From Druceiella hillmani (lineage: Eukaryota; Arthropoda; Insecta; Lepidoptera; Hepialidae), in contig JAYKKI010000067.1 of the NCBI GenBank assembly GCA_039881145.1, positions 2,617,501 through 2,681,500 of the forward strand: 64,000 nt of DNA, read 5' to 3'. Positions 38,560 through 51,359 of the stretch are shown here, one piece after another; the stretch's first letter is position 1, and each line of letters begins with the position of its first letter. Position numbers and translations under genes: made by a program. The notes under the pieces are model-generated. The model did no database searches, had not been told where the DNA came from, and saw nothing but the letters and a program-made list of their open reading frames with translations.

Positions 38560-39200
38560 GCAATTTAGTTGAGGTTTTGGGATTTTGAAGCAAGGATGGG
38601 CCAAAAATGAGGATCAAACTACATTTCTGCCATATTTTGCTTTCATATTTCTGTATTGGAAGAATGCCATAAAGTTTGTTACAAAGTAGTATAAAATTTA
38701 TAGTGGCAATGCTCTACAAGAATACGAAAGCCAATTATGGTAAACAATATTTGGAGCCGGCGGTCTTCATTTCAGCAATATACCGTGGTTATAATAAAAT
38801 CAAGACATTAATTGAACAGTAGTAACATAAACAGCAGTAACATAAGCTGGGATAAGCAAAAGAGCTGGAACATGTAATTAGGCTTATGTGTATCTTATGA
38901 ACTCAAATGTTCATAAGATGTACGTTGTCAGCAATTGCATATTTTGAATAAATTCTTCATACAGAAACATCCAGAGCTTGATAATCATAAAAGATCAGTG
39001 TTTCATCACGGCAACATGAGATCATACACAAGTTTTGTTGTATACACAAGTTTTGTTGCATATTATTAGATTCAATTTTGATGAGGCCTTAAATCAACAC
39101 ATTGTTCAGTTTTCGCTGCTAAAGACAGGTCTTTTCATAAACGAGGAATTATGAAGGTTATTGAAAGATCACAAAACCTTCTATATTTGTTCTATATAAA
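38560..39200 (+). mobile_element. Mariner element B relic, block 3 copy
   Basis: Homologous to the relics at 17200 and 32320 with larger deletions. It keeps AGTGGCAATGCTCTACAAGA and the CAGAAACATCCAGAGCTTGA stretch. Confidence 0.6.
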
Positions 39201-39321
39201 ATTAAGCGGCTTTAAAAAACTTAGAAGAGATGCATCATGACTTTTCAGGCAACTCAATATAATGCATTTTCAGAGGAATAAAGCACATTTAATTCATCCT
39301 TTTTATAATATTTTTTTTCAG

Positions 39322-39342
39322 AAAAGAAAACAAAAGTTGATC
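39322..39342 (+). CDS. Microexon G3 (Lys-rich linker, 21 nt)
   Basis: Bounded by TTTTTTCAG and GTAAGT. Reads E-K-K-T-K-V-D (Ala to Val against G1). Confidence 0.68.
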
Positions 39343-40300
39343 GTAAGTACCAGAAAATTGTCATTTTCAAAGATTTTCATTGTAATTACTACATGGTTTA
39401 TTACAAGAAGGCTTTAACAATTAAATGCAGTGATATGAATGCCGAACAGTTAGCAGCTGCCAACATTTTAGACGGGAGAATGGAATGAGTGTACAATGTA
39501 ACAAATTATTTGACATGTTGTACAGGTGTAGGAATCGTAGTAAATTATATTAATTTTTATTGTTATGTAAATGCCATATGCTCACTTGAAAAATTAGGCA
39601 TTAATGTGCAGTACCCAATTATTACGGCTCTTTGAAAGCAAATGTAAAGGCAGTTTAGAAATTAACCTGTTTCATAACAAAAGGGGGAAAATATTTTTCT
39701 AATTTTTAATGAAAATTGTTTTCCAATTGTCAAAAACTGGCATATAGCAATACCTTACGCAATTCTACTTCAATAAAATAAAAAAAGTTAAAGATGCAAT
39801 TTTTCTGTTTTATTGGTCATAATTATTCTGTTGTAATATAGTTCAAGGATATTATAGATCAGAGGTACATTTTGAATGCATGTTTTAATAAATAAAGAGA
39901 ACAAAAAATTAGAAACAGATTAAATAAACATCGAGACATAATATATAATATGTTTGCATGTAATACAGAATATGATGGTTTCATTAAAAATTATTTGTTT
40001 ATATCAATGCGACATGTGTCTCAACTAGTATTGATGGAAATTACTGGCTTATAACATGGATAAACATTTTATTCACCATGGTCAGACATGTCAATTTAAA
40101 TGGCCAGGGTTTTTGAAAGTGTCTTTACATTGATTGAACAACGTTCAACATTTTATAAGAGTTTTACAACACAAAAGATATTATTTTGAACAGAATATAT
40201 TTCAATTAAAAATGTATAGCTTACAAAGCTACCTCAAGTAATGCTGAAGACATAAACATATGTATTTTTATGACATAATAACTTGAAATTTAGTTTTCAG

Positions 40301-40321
40301 CCGAGAAGAAACCAATAACCA
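40301..40321 (+). CDS. Microexon A4a (Lys-rich linker, 21 nt)
   Basis: Bounded by TTTTCAG and GTAAGT. Reads P-E-K-K-P-I-T. First of two A exons 168 bp apart. Confidence 0.65.
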
Positions 40322-40468
40322 GTAAGTAACTTTAAATGCATTCACTGTGACAATAAAATTTGAATTTTTACAATAAAATTGACAATAAAATTTAAATTTA
40401 AAAGTGACAATAAAATTTAATTTTAAATTCATTCACTGTGACATAATAATTTGAAATTTTGTTTTCAG

Positions 40469-40489
40469 CCGAGAAGAAACCGACAACCA
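40469..40489 (+). CDS. Microexon A4b, recent duplicate of A4a
   Basis: Bounded by TTTTCAG and GTAAGT. Reads T-E-K-K-P-T-T after A4a. Exon and flanks (GACATAATAA through CACTGTGACAATAAAAT) are tandemly duplicated with a 168-bp period, leaving a 147-nt intron, by far the shortest here. Confidence 0.65.
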
Positions 40490-40828
40490 GTAAGTAACTT
40501 TAAATTCATTCACTGTGACAATAAAATCTTATCTTTCTACGTGTATTCAATCGTAATTGGCTATTTTCCCAATGTGGTTAATTTATTATGCGAAAATCAT
40601 GCTTGAACTATTGGATTTGTTTGAACAACTGATGACAATGTCATTACAATATGTAAGGTCAAATAATAATATTAAAACAATAATTGATTTTCATTCGGTC
40701 ACATCTCATTTGTTTTATTAATATAGTTAAATTTTGTTAAATAAGTTTTGTAAAATTTAGTTAAATAGGTTTCAATTAAATAAGTATAGTACGTTACCGT
40801 GAAATTTCTTTTTAATTTTTGATATTAG

Positions 40829-40860
40829 ATCCTTTCTTTTTAAATTCCAAAAAAAAGGCC
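40829..40860 (+). pseudogene. Dead copy of microexon I in block 4
   Basis: Acceptor GATATTAG remains, but the length is 32 nt, which would break frame, and the donor is TTAACT instead of GTAAGT. Confidence 0.6.
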
Positions 40861-41689
40861 TTAACTGTTTCAATGTTAAGTTTTATTAATTTTTTAAGTA
40901 CCCTAAACATGTTAATTGTGGTACAATGGAGGCTGAGTTCACATATTCACATACTGGTTTTAATTTGGGCTTCTGAAACTTTATTTTCCAGGAGTTTTGT
41001 AGTGACTTCTGGGATTTTTAAATTCCGTAATTGCACTTATTCAGGCAGAATTATTATTTGTTTGTATTTTTCTCTTCTATTTTTTGTACCTGTGCCTTTT
41101 CAACTAAATACGCCTGCAGTGTTCTTTGCTCCACAACAACTGCTACCGCTAAGTGGATAGCTGAAGCTCACGTCTGCACCTATGGAAATAAGAACAAAAA
41201 CAACAGTAGTTGATATCACCTTTGTGACTGTTAAGGTTTCCATGAAGAAAAAGAAACTCATAAAACTGGATAATAAGAAAATATCTGAGATATTAATTTT
41301 ACAGGGACCGAAATAACGTCCATCAAGCTCTAACTCTTTGCCATTGTCACTAGAAAAATAGGCAGAATTATCAGTGAAGTTCCTTAAGATGGAACAACAC
41401 CACAGTTTCCTAAAATGACTTGTATAGGAATTAATTGAGAAATACAAAAAAATATGGTTTGAAATTGGCCCTGAGGTTTCCGTACCTTTTTTATCATATT
41501 ATCGCAAAACTTGGTAAGTAGGTATTTTAAAAATATATAAAAAAAATTAAAATCAGATGACCAAAAGATCTAGTTTGTCATGATAATTCCATATAAGATT
41601 ATGAAGTAATGATTTCTTGATTTATTCTTTTATTTGTGCAATAAAACCTTCGTTTTAACCAAGTTTCAAGATCAATAGGAATGAAAAAG

Positions 41690-41870
41690 GCTCTTAATAA
41701 TTTTGACGAGTGATTCTGTATATTATTATCATTTAAAGGAGGCATTTGACCGAGTCCATCATGATATTGTCCTAGTCAAATTATTGGAGGCTGGCATTTC
41801 GATCTAGTAACATTTTTGTCAGACGCTTTCGAGCATCCAGGTTAAGAAATCACGGCCTTATACAGGTGTC
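41690..41870 (+). mobile_element. Non-LTR reverse transcriptase relic, block 4 copy
   Basis: Reads L-K-E-A-F-D-R-V-H-H-D-I-V-L-V-K-L-L-E-A-G (about 41730-41805), matching the RT motif S-K-A-F-D-x-V-x-H-x-I-L-x-x-K-L. Related to 19440-19750; fainter similarity recurs at 59325-59400. Confidence 0.7.
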
Positions 41871-41899
41871 CAGTGGCAGATTTCAAAGTTTGAACAAAC

Positions 41900-43075
41900 A
41901 TAGTTTCTGAACACAACAGATAAGAGGGGCGTGGAGGGCGTTGTTAGAAGCGCAAGCGGTGTGGATGTTTTAGTAGCCATGGAACAGTGGAGTGGAGAGC
42001 ACCGCGCTTTTGCCGTTGAGGTGTACATTTCGAGTGGATTTTCGCTGTCTGTAGCACGCCGTCGATTTAATAATCGTTACAGTATTCGTCGATTACGTGA
42101 TGGACCATCGATCAACCTCATTCAGTCATGGGTAGCAAGGTTCAGAGCTACAGGATGAACATTAAATAGGCCCAGGGCAGAACCTACACCATTGGTAGCC
42201 ACAGATAAAAATGTCGAGCGTGTTATAGTTTCTATCATTGAAAATCCCCGTTTATCACTGCGTACACGTTCATTGATATTGGGAATTCCGAAATCAACTT
42301 TACAGGTAATAATGTGAAAAAAGCTCGAGTTCCATCCATATAAAATTCAAATTGTTCGATTTACACGATTCTGACTTTGAATTAAGAAAAACTTACGCGG
42401 AGTTGATGTTGTTGAGATTTCGTACTGCTATCCGGATGGGCAACATATTCTTTAGTGACATGTGAATAAGCAGAACTTTCGTTACTGGGATGTCCATAAC
42501 CCAAGACAAATGCATCAAGAGCCTTTACATAAGCCTAAAGTAACAGTCTGGTGTGCCATGTCTGCATCTGCAATCATAGGGCCTTATTTCTTTGAAAATC
42601 AACATGGCCAAACTGTAATTGTGAATTCGGAGAGATATGCCCAGATGTTAAATGACTTTTTCAGAGTAGAACTACAGAATAGTCCATCCTTCAACCAAAA
42701 CACATGGTTCCAACAGGATGGGGCCACACCTCACACTGCTAATGTGTCCATGAATGCAGTGCAGCAGTTATTTCCAGAAAAAAACATATCCCGAAATGGT
42801 ACCGTAGACGTGGCCACCTAGGTCAACCGATTTAAGCCCATGTGACTTTTTCTTATGGGGATACTTAAAATCCGTTGTTTACAAAACAAATCCGAGTACT
42901 GTGACACAACTTAAAGAAAATATTCGAGCCGAAGTCAGTAGGATACCCCAGTCGCTCTGCAAACGCATTTTTGAAAACATGCATGCTAGACTTGAAGAGT
43001 GTGTCAGACTCGATAACACTTTTATTGTGTTTTGAAATTTGAAATGACCATGTCTCTTTTTCTAATGGAGTGATT
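41900..43075 (+). mobile_element. DUF4817-type Tc1/mariner element, decayed
   Basis: An N-terminal part (41931-42158) with M-E-Q-W-S-G-E-H-R-A-F-A-V-E-V-Y and a helix-turn-helix, typical of the DUF4817 domain, is followed in other frames by E-N-P-R-L-S-L-R-T-R-S. The frame 42462-42821 carries H-K-P-K-V-T-V-W-C-A-M-S-A and W-F-Q-Q-D-G-A-T-P-H-T-A. Frameshifts and stops separate these pieces. Catalytic Q-D-G is retained. Specific to the A4b-B4 intron, so it arrived after the blocks separated. Confidence 0.8.
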
Positions 43076-43373
43076 GAAAAAAAAGCTTACAAATTACCTC
43101 ATAGGTTCCTGAAGATCCTGTCAGTGTTTCTTGCATAATGCACGAACAAATAAATTGACAAATATTGCAAAAATGATATCTTTGTGTTCTGTTAATTTTA
43201 TTATGTTCTCTAAACCATTTTTTTGTAAATACCTTCAGTGTGCAGAAATGTCAATTCTACAAATTTATGACATGTGTAAATGTAGACAAAATGAAGTTTT
43301 TTAATTTGATAATTTGCAAAATATTAAATATTGACAAAAATAATATACAGCAAAACACGTTTTTCTGTTTCAG

Positions 43374-43415
43374 TTCAAAACCTGTTTGCAAATATTGGTG
43401 GTGCACAGAATGATG
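43374..43415 (+). CDS. Microexon B4 (Gly/Leu segment, 42 nt)
   Basis: Bounded by TGTTTCAG and GTTCGT. Like B1 but with one Leu to Gln change (G-G-A-Q-N-D). Confidence 0.68.
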
Positions 43416-43655
43416 GTTCGTTGTTTATTTTATGATATTATGTACTTAATTATTAATTTATTTTGTTAGTTTAAGGTGTGCATATGTTACCGGTCAAATC
43501 AGACTTCGGGTAGAACAAATTTGCCTATCTGACACTAGTTTAGAAAACGCGCATCCTGTAAAACTAATTTAACCTAAGCAATATCAGTTTGTCCTGACAA
43601 CAAAATGATCACTTCAGCTTAAAATAGTATTGCCTAGGCAAAACTATCATGTTAT

Positions 43656-43818
43656 AGGATAGGATAGACAATGCTAGAGTAGGTTAGGTTCGGTTGGTTG
43701 TTATGTTAAACCAGGTTAGATTATCTTAGGTTAGATGAGGTTATATTAGGTTAGGTTTAATTATATTAGATTATTTTATGTTAGTTAGGTTAAGTGAGGT
43801 TATGTTAGGTTTTACATG
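43656..43818. repeat. Degenerate GGTTAG-rich tract
   Basis: Many overlapping AGGTTAGGTT, AGGTTAGATT and TTAGGTTAG runs. The motif resembles the insect telomere repeat TTAGG and a dispersed satellite frequent in insect genomes. Present only in the block 4 B-to-C intron. Confidence 0.8.
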
Positions 43819-44859
43819 GGCTCATTTACTTTTAATTTGGCCTAGGTAAAATTAATTCTGCTGAAAATTGGGTTTAACCTCTAACATACACATATACAAA
43901 CATGTACAAATATTTGAAGGCCAATTGGAAAGAAATGGGATAAGGAAGAAAAGAAAGGAGGCAAAGGTAATATGGAGTTCCATATGATATGACTTTTAAG
44001 ACAACATCTTAATATGTGTATCGAAGGAGTACTTCATATGCCAGAGCTTAACTTATATCCAAAGTATGAGTATAGCATATTGAATGCTTATAAAAGGATG
44101 TATTTTGTTTGGTAATAAGGATAGTGTGGAGGTTATCAGAGTAATTTGAATACTTAGGGCCACAAATTTGGAGCAATGGCATGATGGACTGTAAGTATTA
44201 CTTACTTAATAGAGAATTTCAAAATGCTGTTGTTACGTCTTAATATTTGTCTTTTGTTTTGTTTGTCACAGTATTTGTGCAGTAGTACAAACGTTTTGGA
44301 TGCAGTGAGATTCTAATCAATTTACTATAGTTCATTACAACATTACCTTAGACCTCTGGTTATGGCTACTTTTATGTCTCAACTGCCTTTTTATGGTTTC
44401 ATAATATTTAAATACTTTTTTAGAAAATGTTTTTCTTGATGTTGCAGCACTGGGTATTATCTTAGATGCAGTACTAGTGAATTAAATTTTCAGATATATT
44501 CAGCTCCTTCTATATTGTTTACAATTTGGCTATTCTGATTGCACAGAACATAAGTAAATTTTTATAATACATTCTTTTTTATAGTTATGAATTGGGAATC
44601 ATTGTGGTGTAGTTTTTATGGTTTTTAAAAATATTTTCTGTGGAGAAATTTAAATATTAAACATTTTGTAATAAAATTACATTTTTGACACAGTTGTATA
44701 TAATGGTATAACATATTGAGTAAGGTATATTTGACGCTATAAGAATAATCGTTTTCAGTCAGATACAATCAATTTTTTTATCGTTTTTACGATCAATGAA
44801 ATGTATCAATGAAAGAAAACAAATATATTTTAATATAAAGTTTGCTTTCTTTTTTTCAG

Positions 44860-44877
44860 ATAAGAAAAAGGAAAACG
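44860..44877 (+). CDS. Microexon C4 (Lys-rich linker, 18 nt)
   Basis: Bounded by TTTTTTCAG and GTGAGT. Reads D-K-K-K-E-N. Confidence 0.68.
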
Positions 44878-46109
44878 GTGAGTAAGCAAGTAGGTAGAGA
44901 AGTAAGTAAGGTAATAGTTAATATTAAGAATACCTATATTTACTGTACGCATGTCACGTCAAAGATTTTGATTAAAAAGTAATTATAAAATAATGTAATG
45001 TTAACAGTATTTTGTAGAATGTTAAATAAGGTTTAGAGAATATTTAATGCACAATTATTTATTTTTATTACTTTAGATGTTGCTTACAGCCGAGTTAAGA
45101 AGCATTAGTGACTAATAACATTTGTCAGCATCAATTTGTAATTTTGCGAATGTTTTTAATCGCACTTATGCATATCAGTTTAGTTTAGCTAGGAATGCCA
45201 CAATACTTAATAGCATACATAAAAGTACTTTTGCATAAAAAAACTGTGAATTAATGCAATCATATACTTTAATTTGCTAATAGATGTTAAAAATGACGTT
45301 CTGGTTTTGCAATAAAATATCTATTTATACATAATGGCGTTTATACACAAAATATACAGATTGGTTTCAGATTCCATTATATGGAATGCCTTCTTGAAAA
45401 ATAGAAGGAAATTAATGAAAAAAAATTAAATAGCATTGGGTTCATTCACTTTGGTAAAAAAGGGAGGAAATCTGTAAATATGCCACACTTATATGTTGTG
45501 TCGGATTTGAAGAAGAGCCTTAATAATTTCTTAGTAGTTCAGTAAAACTGTTAGTTTAACGGAAAAGGGGACTTCCCCTTTCATATTTTGTTCAGTACGT
45601 GTATGGACATAAGGACATGTATGCAGTTAATCAGCTATATTAACACATAGTCACGTCTCCATACATGCACAGGATCCTTAAGCATTCTACTAGGTAGGAA
45701 CACTTGTACGCATTTTACAATGAAAATGAATGAAAATGTAAATAGAAATGTACGTATTTTTAAATAAAATGTTGATTTTACATGAGTAAGTTACGATTTG
45801 ATGCTGAATAGGGTGATTAATGGAATACTATACTCTACTACGAAATCTCTTTCCATTCATATTTCTGATATTTTCCAATATGGTCCATATTTTCTTTTTA
45901 AATATATTTCTTTTACGCGTTAACCTTTTTTGTTAATTCTTGTCATGTCTATGTGTCCAATGTAGATAAACAAAATATTTTCTTTCACATTAATAAATAC
46001 ATTTTCTTTCATATCCGGATTTTTCTACACATAGTATCAATTACGCTATTTACAACCATTGTCTTTTTATGTCTTTTAAAATTAGCTTCCATATATAACT
46101 ATATACTAA

Positions 46110-46110
46110 A

Positions 46111-46148
<38 letters not shown>
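46110..46148. repeat. (TA)n(TG)n microsatellite
   Basis: TA run followed by eight TG units. Confidence 0.95.
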
Positions 46149-46774
46149 AAACACGTCGGAACTAATATACCATTGCATATACCTATTTCAACATTCGAAA
46201 TGTTTATAAAGACATTTTGGACAGTTATGTAATCATATTTGGGTACTTCTAGTTGAGTTAACAACTTGAAACTTGGTATTGGAATACTAAATGAGACCTT
46301 ATTGGTTTTTAAATAAATTCTGCCATAAATAATTTAAACCACTGAACAGTGCAAAGTAAGTATATTTTTATTTTGTCACTTCTCAAAGTGAGTTATTGGC
46401 TTAGTGGTGAAATATTTGAGCCTGAGCTCGGAAGTTCTGGTTTTAGTCCAGTCCAGGTCCTGGAAAGAATTTTTTCTTTTAGACTAAAATAACCCAAAAA
46501 ATTCTTTAGCCAGTATAGCTAAAAGTTTTAAATATGGAAAAGTGTTTAGGTATCTATACCGGTTTTATTTGGTTCAATAAACTATTTTAGCCTTCATTAT
46601 TTTCAATGACCATCAATCGATTGATTTATATTCTAGATCATTAAATTAATGTTTTGTTTTAAGGCAAAACAAAATTTACTGAGCATCGAATGCTTACTTC
46701 CCGTGCATAATTTTTCTTTTCATTTTCATACCTTTTTCATACACTTTATATAATTTATATTTTGAAATTTTCAG

Positions 46775-46792
46775 ATAAAGAGCACCATGGAA
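46775..46792 (+). CDS. Microexon D4 (charged linker, 18 nt)
   Basis: Bounded by ATTTTCAG and GTAAGT. Reads D-K-E-H-H-G. Confidence 0.66.
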
Positions 46793-47041
46793 GTAAGTGA
46801 TTTCTTAATTTTTGTTTCATAATTTTAGATCATTATTTCATTATTTTTTATTTTTAGATCATATTTTTAGATCATTTTTAGATCATTTTTAGATCATTAC
46901 TATCTATTGTACTACACATATCGCTTATATTTTTATCCTATTTTCCTTAAAAATCAGGGCTCGTCTTTATAATACTATATTTGAAAAAACATAGATAGAA
47001 ATGTATTTAGGTTACAACTAATAATATTTTTTATTTTTCAG

Positions 47042-47077
47042 TCATTTCACATGCGTTGAATGCCGGTGTTGACGTTG
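47042..47077 (+). CDS. Microexon E'4 (36 nt)
   Basis: Bounded by TTTTTCAG and GTAAGA, phase 1-1. Reads I-I-S-H-A-L-N-A-G-V-D-V after D4. Same length and donor type as E, so probably an old copy of E. Only 249 nt from D4. The block 2 homologue is broken and block 1 has lost the region. Confidence 0.62.
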
Positions 47078-49144
47078 GTAAGATTTCTTTCTGGCAATTT
47101 TATTGTTAAACAAATTGTATTATTTCTAATAAGTTATTTCTAATAGTTAATTTTAAAACTTCTATTTAACTTTTAAGAGGTTCTAATGATATATTCAGAT
47201 TCGCATCTGTTCATTGTTCATAGGTGTAGATTGAGATTTTCTACAAAGATTTTGATAAATTATTAACCAAAATATGCGAAACTCTAATGCCATTATAATT
47301 TTAGTAAATATTTTACAAAATGTGAGCTAAAGAAATGAATTTTGAAATATTGTTTTAAGGAGCTTTTACAGGGGTTAAAAATACAAAATATGAATGTATT
47401 ATTTTTTTTTAAACAAAACCCTGATTTCAATTTCAGAAAAATGGTTTATTTGCTTCAAAAGTACTAAAAGACTTATATGTGAACTAATTTTAGGCCATTA
47501 CTTTTTTTTTAAATAATTAAGTGAGGTATTCCAAAAAATTCATGCGCAGAAAAATATGTGAAGGAATGCGGAAATATTCAAAGTTTTGGACATCAAAAGC
47601 TTTCAAGAAATTTCTTTGAAGAATCTGGTATTTTTTGGTGTACTGCAATTAAATATTTCAATAATTTTTTTTATTTCATGTGTCATAAATTCATGAATGT
47701 AATTTACATAAGTGAATTCATTTAATGAAATAAATTTACAGGTGTGAATAAAAATTTAATGAGTTACACAGGTTTAAACTTTATGTTTAGATAAGGACAG
47801 CAATATTGAATTACGATTGTATTTGTAATAATGCTCGTGTATTTTACAAGCGCGAATGTGACAGGGAGATATCCCCACATTTTCGTAACCTTAAATTTAG
47901 AAGTTGATAGCTCGCTTACATTTTAATGAATTTGTGTAATTATTTCACTAATTATATTTAATTAACCTATATGTTCATGACTTTGAAATGGCAAATTTAG
48001 GAGTAATCATAAATGTAATTCTAGAAAAAAAAAAGAAAACTAAAGACATAAATGTAATTCTTTACTGCTTTGCAAATTTCTTATTAGCTGGTTTGTAGCT
48101 TAAATTAAAGTACTACTTATCATGTTGGAAAAATTTATTTTTATTCTTAAACATAATTAACGTAAAATTAAAAAATATCTTAAATGCGAAATCATTTCTC
48201 AGCTGCTTACGGAACCATATTTTCTTCTATTTACAAAATTTCTTCATGTATAATATTTCTCAAAGGCAGCTCGAGTTGAAAATTGCAGTTTGAGTAATAA
48301 AAAATCTTTTGAACGAGTAACATTGGTGTAGCAAATTAACGAGAATGACTAGCTTACAGATTATCATTACATATTTTATAAAAACTTACTTGAATAGCCA
48401 TTAATACTATATTCATAAACATCTAAAGACCATTATTCCGGCAAAGCCTCATGTGTTATTTATATATGAATTACAAGGTATTCATCACATAGACGGTTTG
48501 TGATTGGTGTTCCACATATTTGGGACGTCACTATCATCATGTGTGCTGTATGGTTAAACTCTAAGAAATTTGCTGATTCACTTGAATAAGCAGGCCTGCA
48601 CATTTTTATTGCTTTATAAATTGGAGAAATAAGAGCAATAATTTTTCTGGTGCTTCATGACAATGAAGCAGCCAGTTGATCCCTCCTATTATTAAGTCTT
48701 ATTTTTCTGTTATATCTACAGAAATGTTCAACCACCTCAAGGAAACATTTTTTTGTTACTATGTTCTAAAACAATTTTGTCAAAAATATTAAAAATGCTT
48801 AATTTGATATTTAATAGCATGATAAGATTGCAATTTTCCTTAACTTTTTCCACAATAACATTGTAATCTTCTATTCCTGGGCTTGAAGTGTATTCTTTGC
48901 CTCCAAATTCACTCAATTCCCAATTTTAAATTTTTTGAAATGTACAATTTAAGTTTGTAGATTCCCATTTTGAATGAATGAATAGCTATTGTATTTAAAT
49001 AAAAAAATGGTATAGAACAAGTTTGGTGTTGCTCGTTGAGTTTCTACCAGTCCCAAATTATTGTCGAAGTCATATTATTTCTCAGTTAAGTTAATGTTTA
49101 TGAATTAACGAGTTGTATCAAATGTTTTTATATTTCCCTTTCAG

Positions 49145-49162
49145 CCAAGGCCGCAACTGGCG
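49145..49162 (+). CDS. Microexon H4 (short linker, 18 nt)
   Basis: Bounded by CCTTTCAG and GTAAGT, phase 1-1. Reads A-K-A-A-T-G. Better splice sites than its homologue H2. Confidence 0.6.
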
Positions 49163-49959
49163 GTAAGTTTTTTGAACTCTTAATCTTAAAAAAAATGGAG
49201 GAAATAAACAATTCTTCCACAGAACGCTTGTCTTCTTATATCAACCAATTCATATTCCTTATAAAAATAAGGCAATTTCAATAATTAATTCATAAAATAC
49301 AAATTTTTTTAACTAAGTCATGTGACAATCATATTCTCTAGGCTTAAAAATTAGGGCAGCATTCCATATTTCATCATGCATTTAGTTTATACCACCTAAA
49401 GGTGGCTGTACACTTACATAACAAAACTATTGTTAAATCAATATTATCTATTGTTACCAAAATATTTAAACTGTGCTACAATATTTTTTTTTTAATCTGG
49501 AGTGGGTATTTCATATAATTTTGAAAGTCATTATATAGATAAGCAAACGCTTAAAAATGTTGAGATTATATTAACTTAAATAATAATTGATTGACTGTCA
49601 TTGACAACAATCAATGAATTTATCTAAGAAATAGCTCAAAGTATGATATTTTCTTAAACCCAGTAAATACATTCTGGGAATACAAAATGGGAATACTAAA
49701 CACCATTATTTGTTAATGACATCTATATCTTACATAGTTCTATATGTTAAAGAGAAAATGGTTCCAGTTCATGTCAAGGGGAATCCATGTTTAAGGGAAT
49801 TCAGGGAAAGTTTTCTAAATTTTTATTTCTTATTTTAGCTTTACATAGAATTTTTGGAAAAAAGAATTATAGATAAGGTTAAAAATAATTTAATACAAAA
49901 TAACTTAATACTATTCATAACATATAGGATATGTTTTAATAACGTACCCATTAAATATA

Positions 49960-50772
49960 GGTTGGCTAAAAAGTAATGAGCATTTTTTGAAAATTATCTA
50001 AAATATGGGAATGTTCTAGAAGATTTCATGATCGAAGATATATAAAGAACGTGGCATGCTCTCACTGACTCACTTGTAACTAAGACGCTGCACTGTTAAT
50101 ACGGATTAAATATGAACACCATTAAGAAACATGTGGGACACTATTCTACGGGTATCAACCTTGTCATTCTGCTGCCGAAGCTACGCGTGATTTATGACAA
50201 TGCGTAGCTCCTGAAGCACTGTCTGAAGCTACTGCAAAATGATGGTTCCAGTGGTTTCATAGCAGTGTTTATTGGCTGAGTGATCAATCATGCTCTGATC
50301 GGTCCGTGGAATTGGATAGTGACAGGTTCAAATTGTTAATCGAAATTGCTCCCGGATTCTCCCACAGAATTATCGAGAATCATTTACACTGCTTGAGAAA
50401 AAGCTTCAAATACGGTGCATTGGTACTACTTGAGCTTAGCCTGGACCAGCCATAGCCGTAGCCTGGTCTTTATATAGCCAAATGTGTCCGCTTTAAAATT
50501 TTGGATTTTGGTTGGACACAGATCCCCCATTATTCCATATACCCCCGGTCTTGCAGCTACTGATTATTATTTGTTTAGATCGCTCAGCAACATCTTACGC
50601 CAAAGAAATTTTTATGATGATCATCTATGACAGTTAATAGGCTAATTTTTTCCTTCCCAGTCACTTGAATTTTATGCAGATGCTATCCACTCCCTGCCAT
50701 TCTGTTGAAGACATGTAATACACAATGATGGTGATTATTATATCAACGATTATTACTTATTAGCCAACCCAA
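49960..50772 (+). mobile_element. Decayed mariner element
   Basis: Ends GGTTGGCTAAAAAGTAAT and, on the opposite strand, GGTTGGCTAATAAGTAAT form terminal repeats next to TA. The N-terminal transposase half is readable across frames: S-A-A-E-A-T-R-D-L, E-A-L-S-E-A-T-A-K-W-W-F-Q-W-F. Internally deleted to about 0.8 kb. Confidence 0.75.
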
Positions 50773-50877
50773 TATAAATTAATTTATGATACGATTCCAA
50801 GTATAATACTTTCTTACTCAATACATGTTGAAAATACACTTCTAAGTATATTATAGTTACACAGTAAATTTTTAATG

Positions 50878-51048
<171 letters not shown>

Positions 51049-51359
51049 CCCTTTGCATAAAAAATGGGCGGTTTTGGTTTTGTCATATTATTAACAAAAT
51101 ATTATTTATTAAGAGGTTCTATTAATTGTAATTGTTACTGGCAGGTATAGTGTATTCTGGCACATAAAAACGAATGTTCTAAATTTTAAATTTATTTCTT
51201 TTGAATGAATGAAAATTCTCTTTCACTGACAAAAACGTATTGTTTGGAATGAAATCCAAATCTTATTAAGTTCTTTTTCATTTGTTACATTTTATATTTT
51301 ACCGAATAAATTTTAGTTAAATTTCTGTAGTTTGCTACATTAGTTCACTTCTGTTTGCT

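Noticed and set aside
40819..41447. 113- and 115-codon frames on opposite strands
   Set aside because: They overlap each other in intron sequence shared with other blocks and have no recognisable motif.
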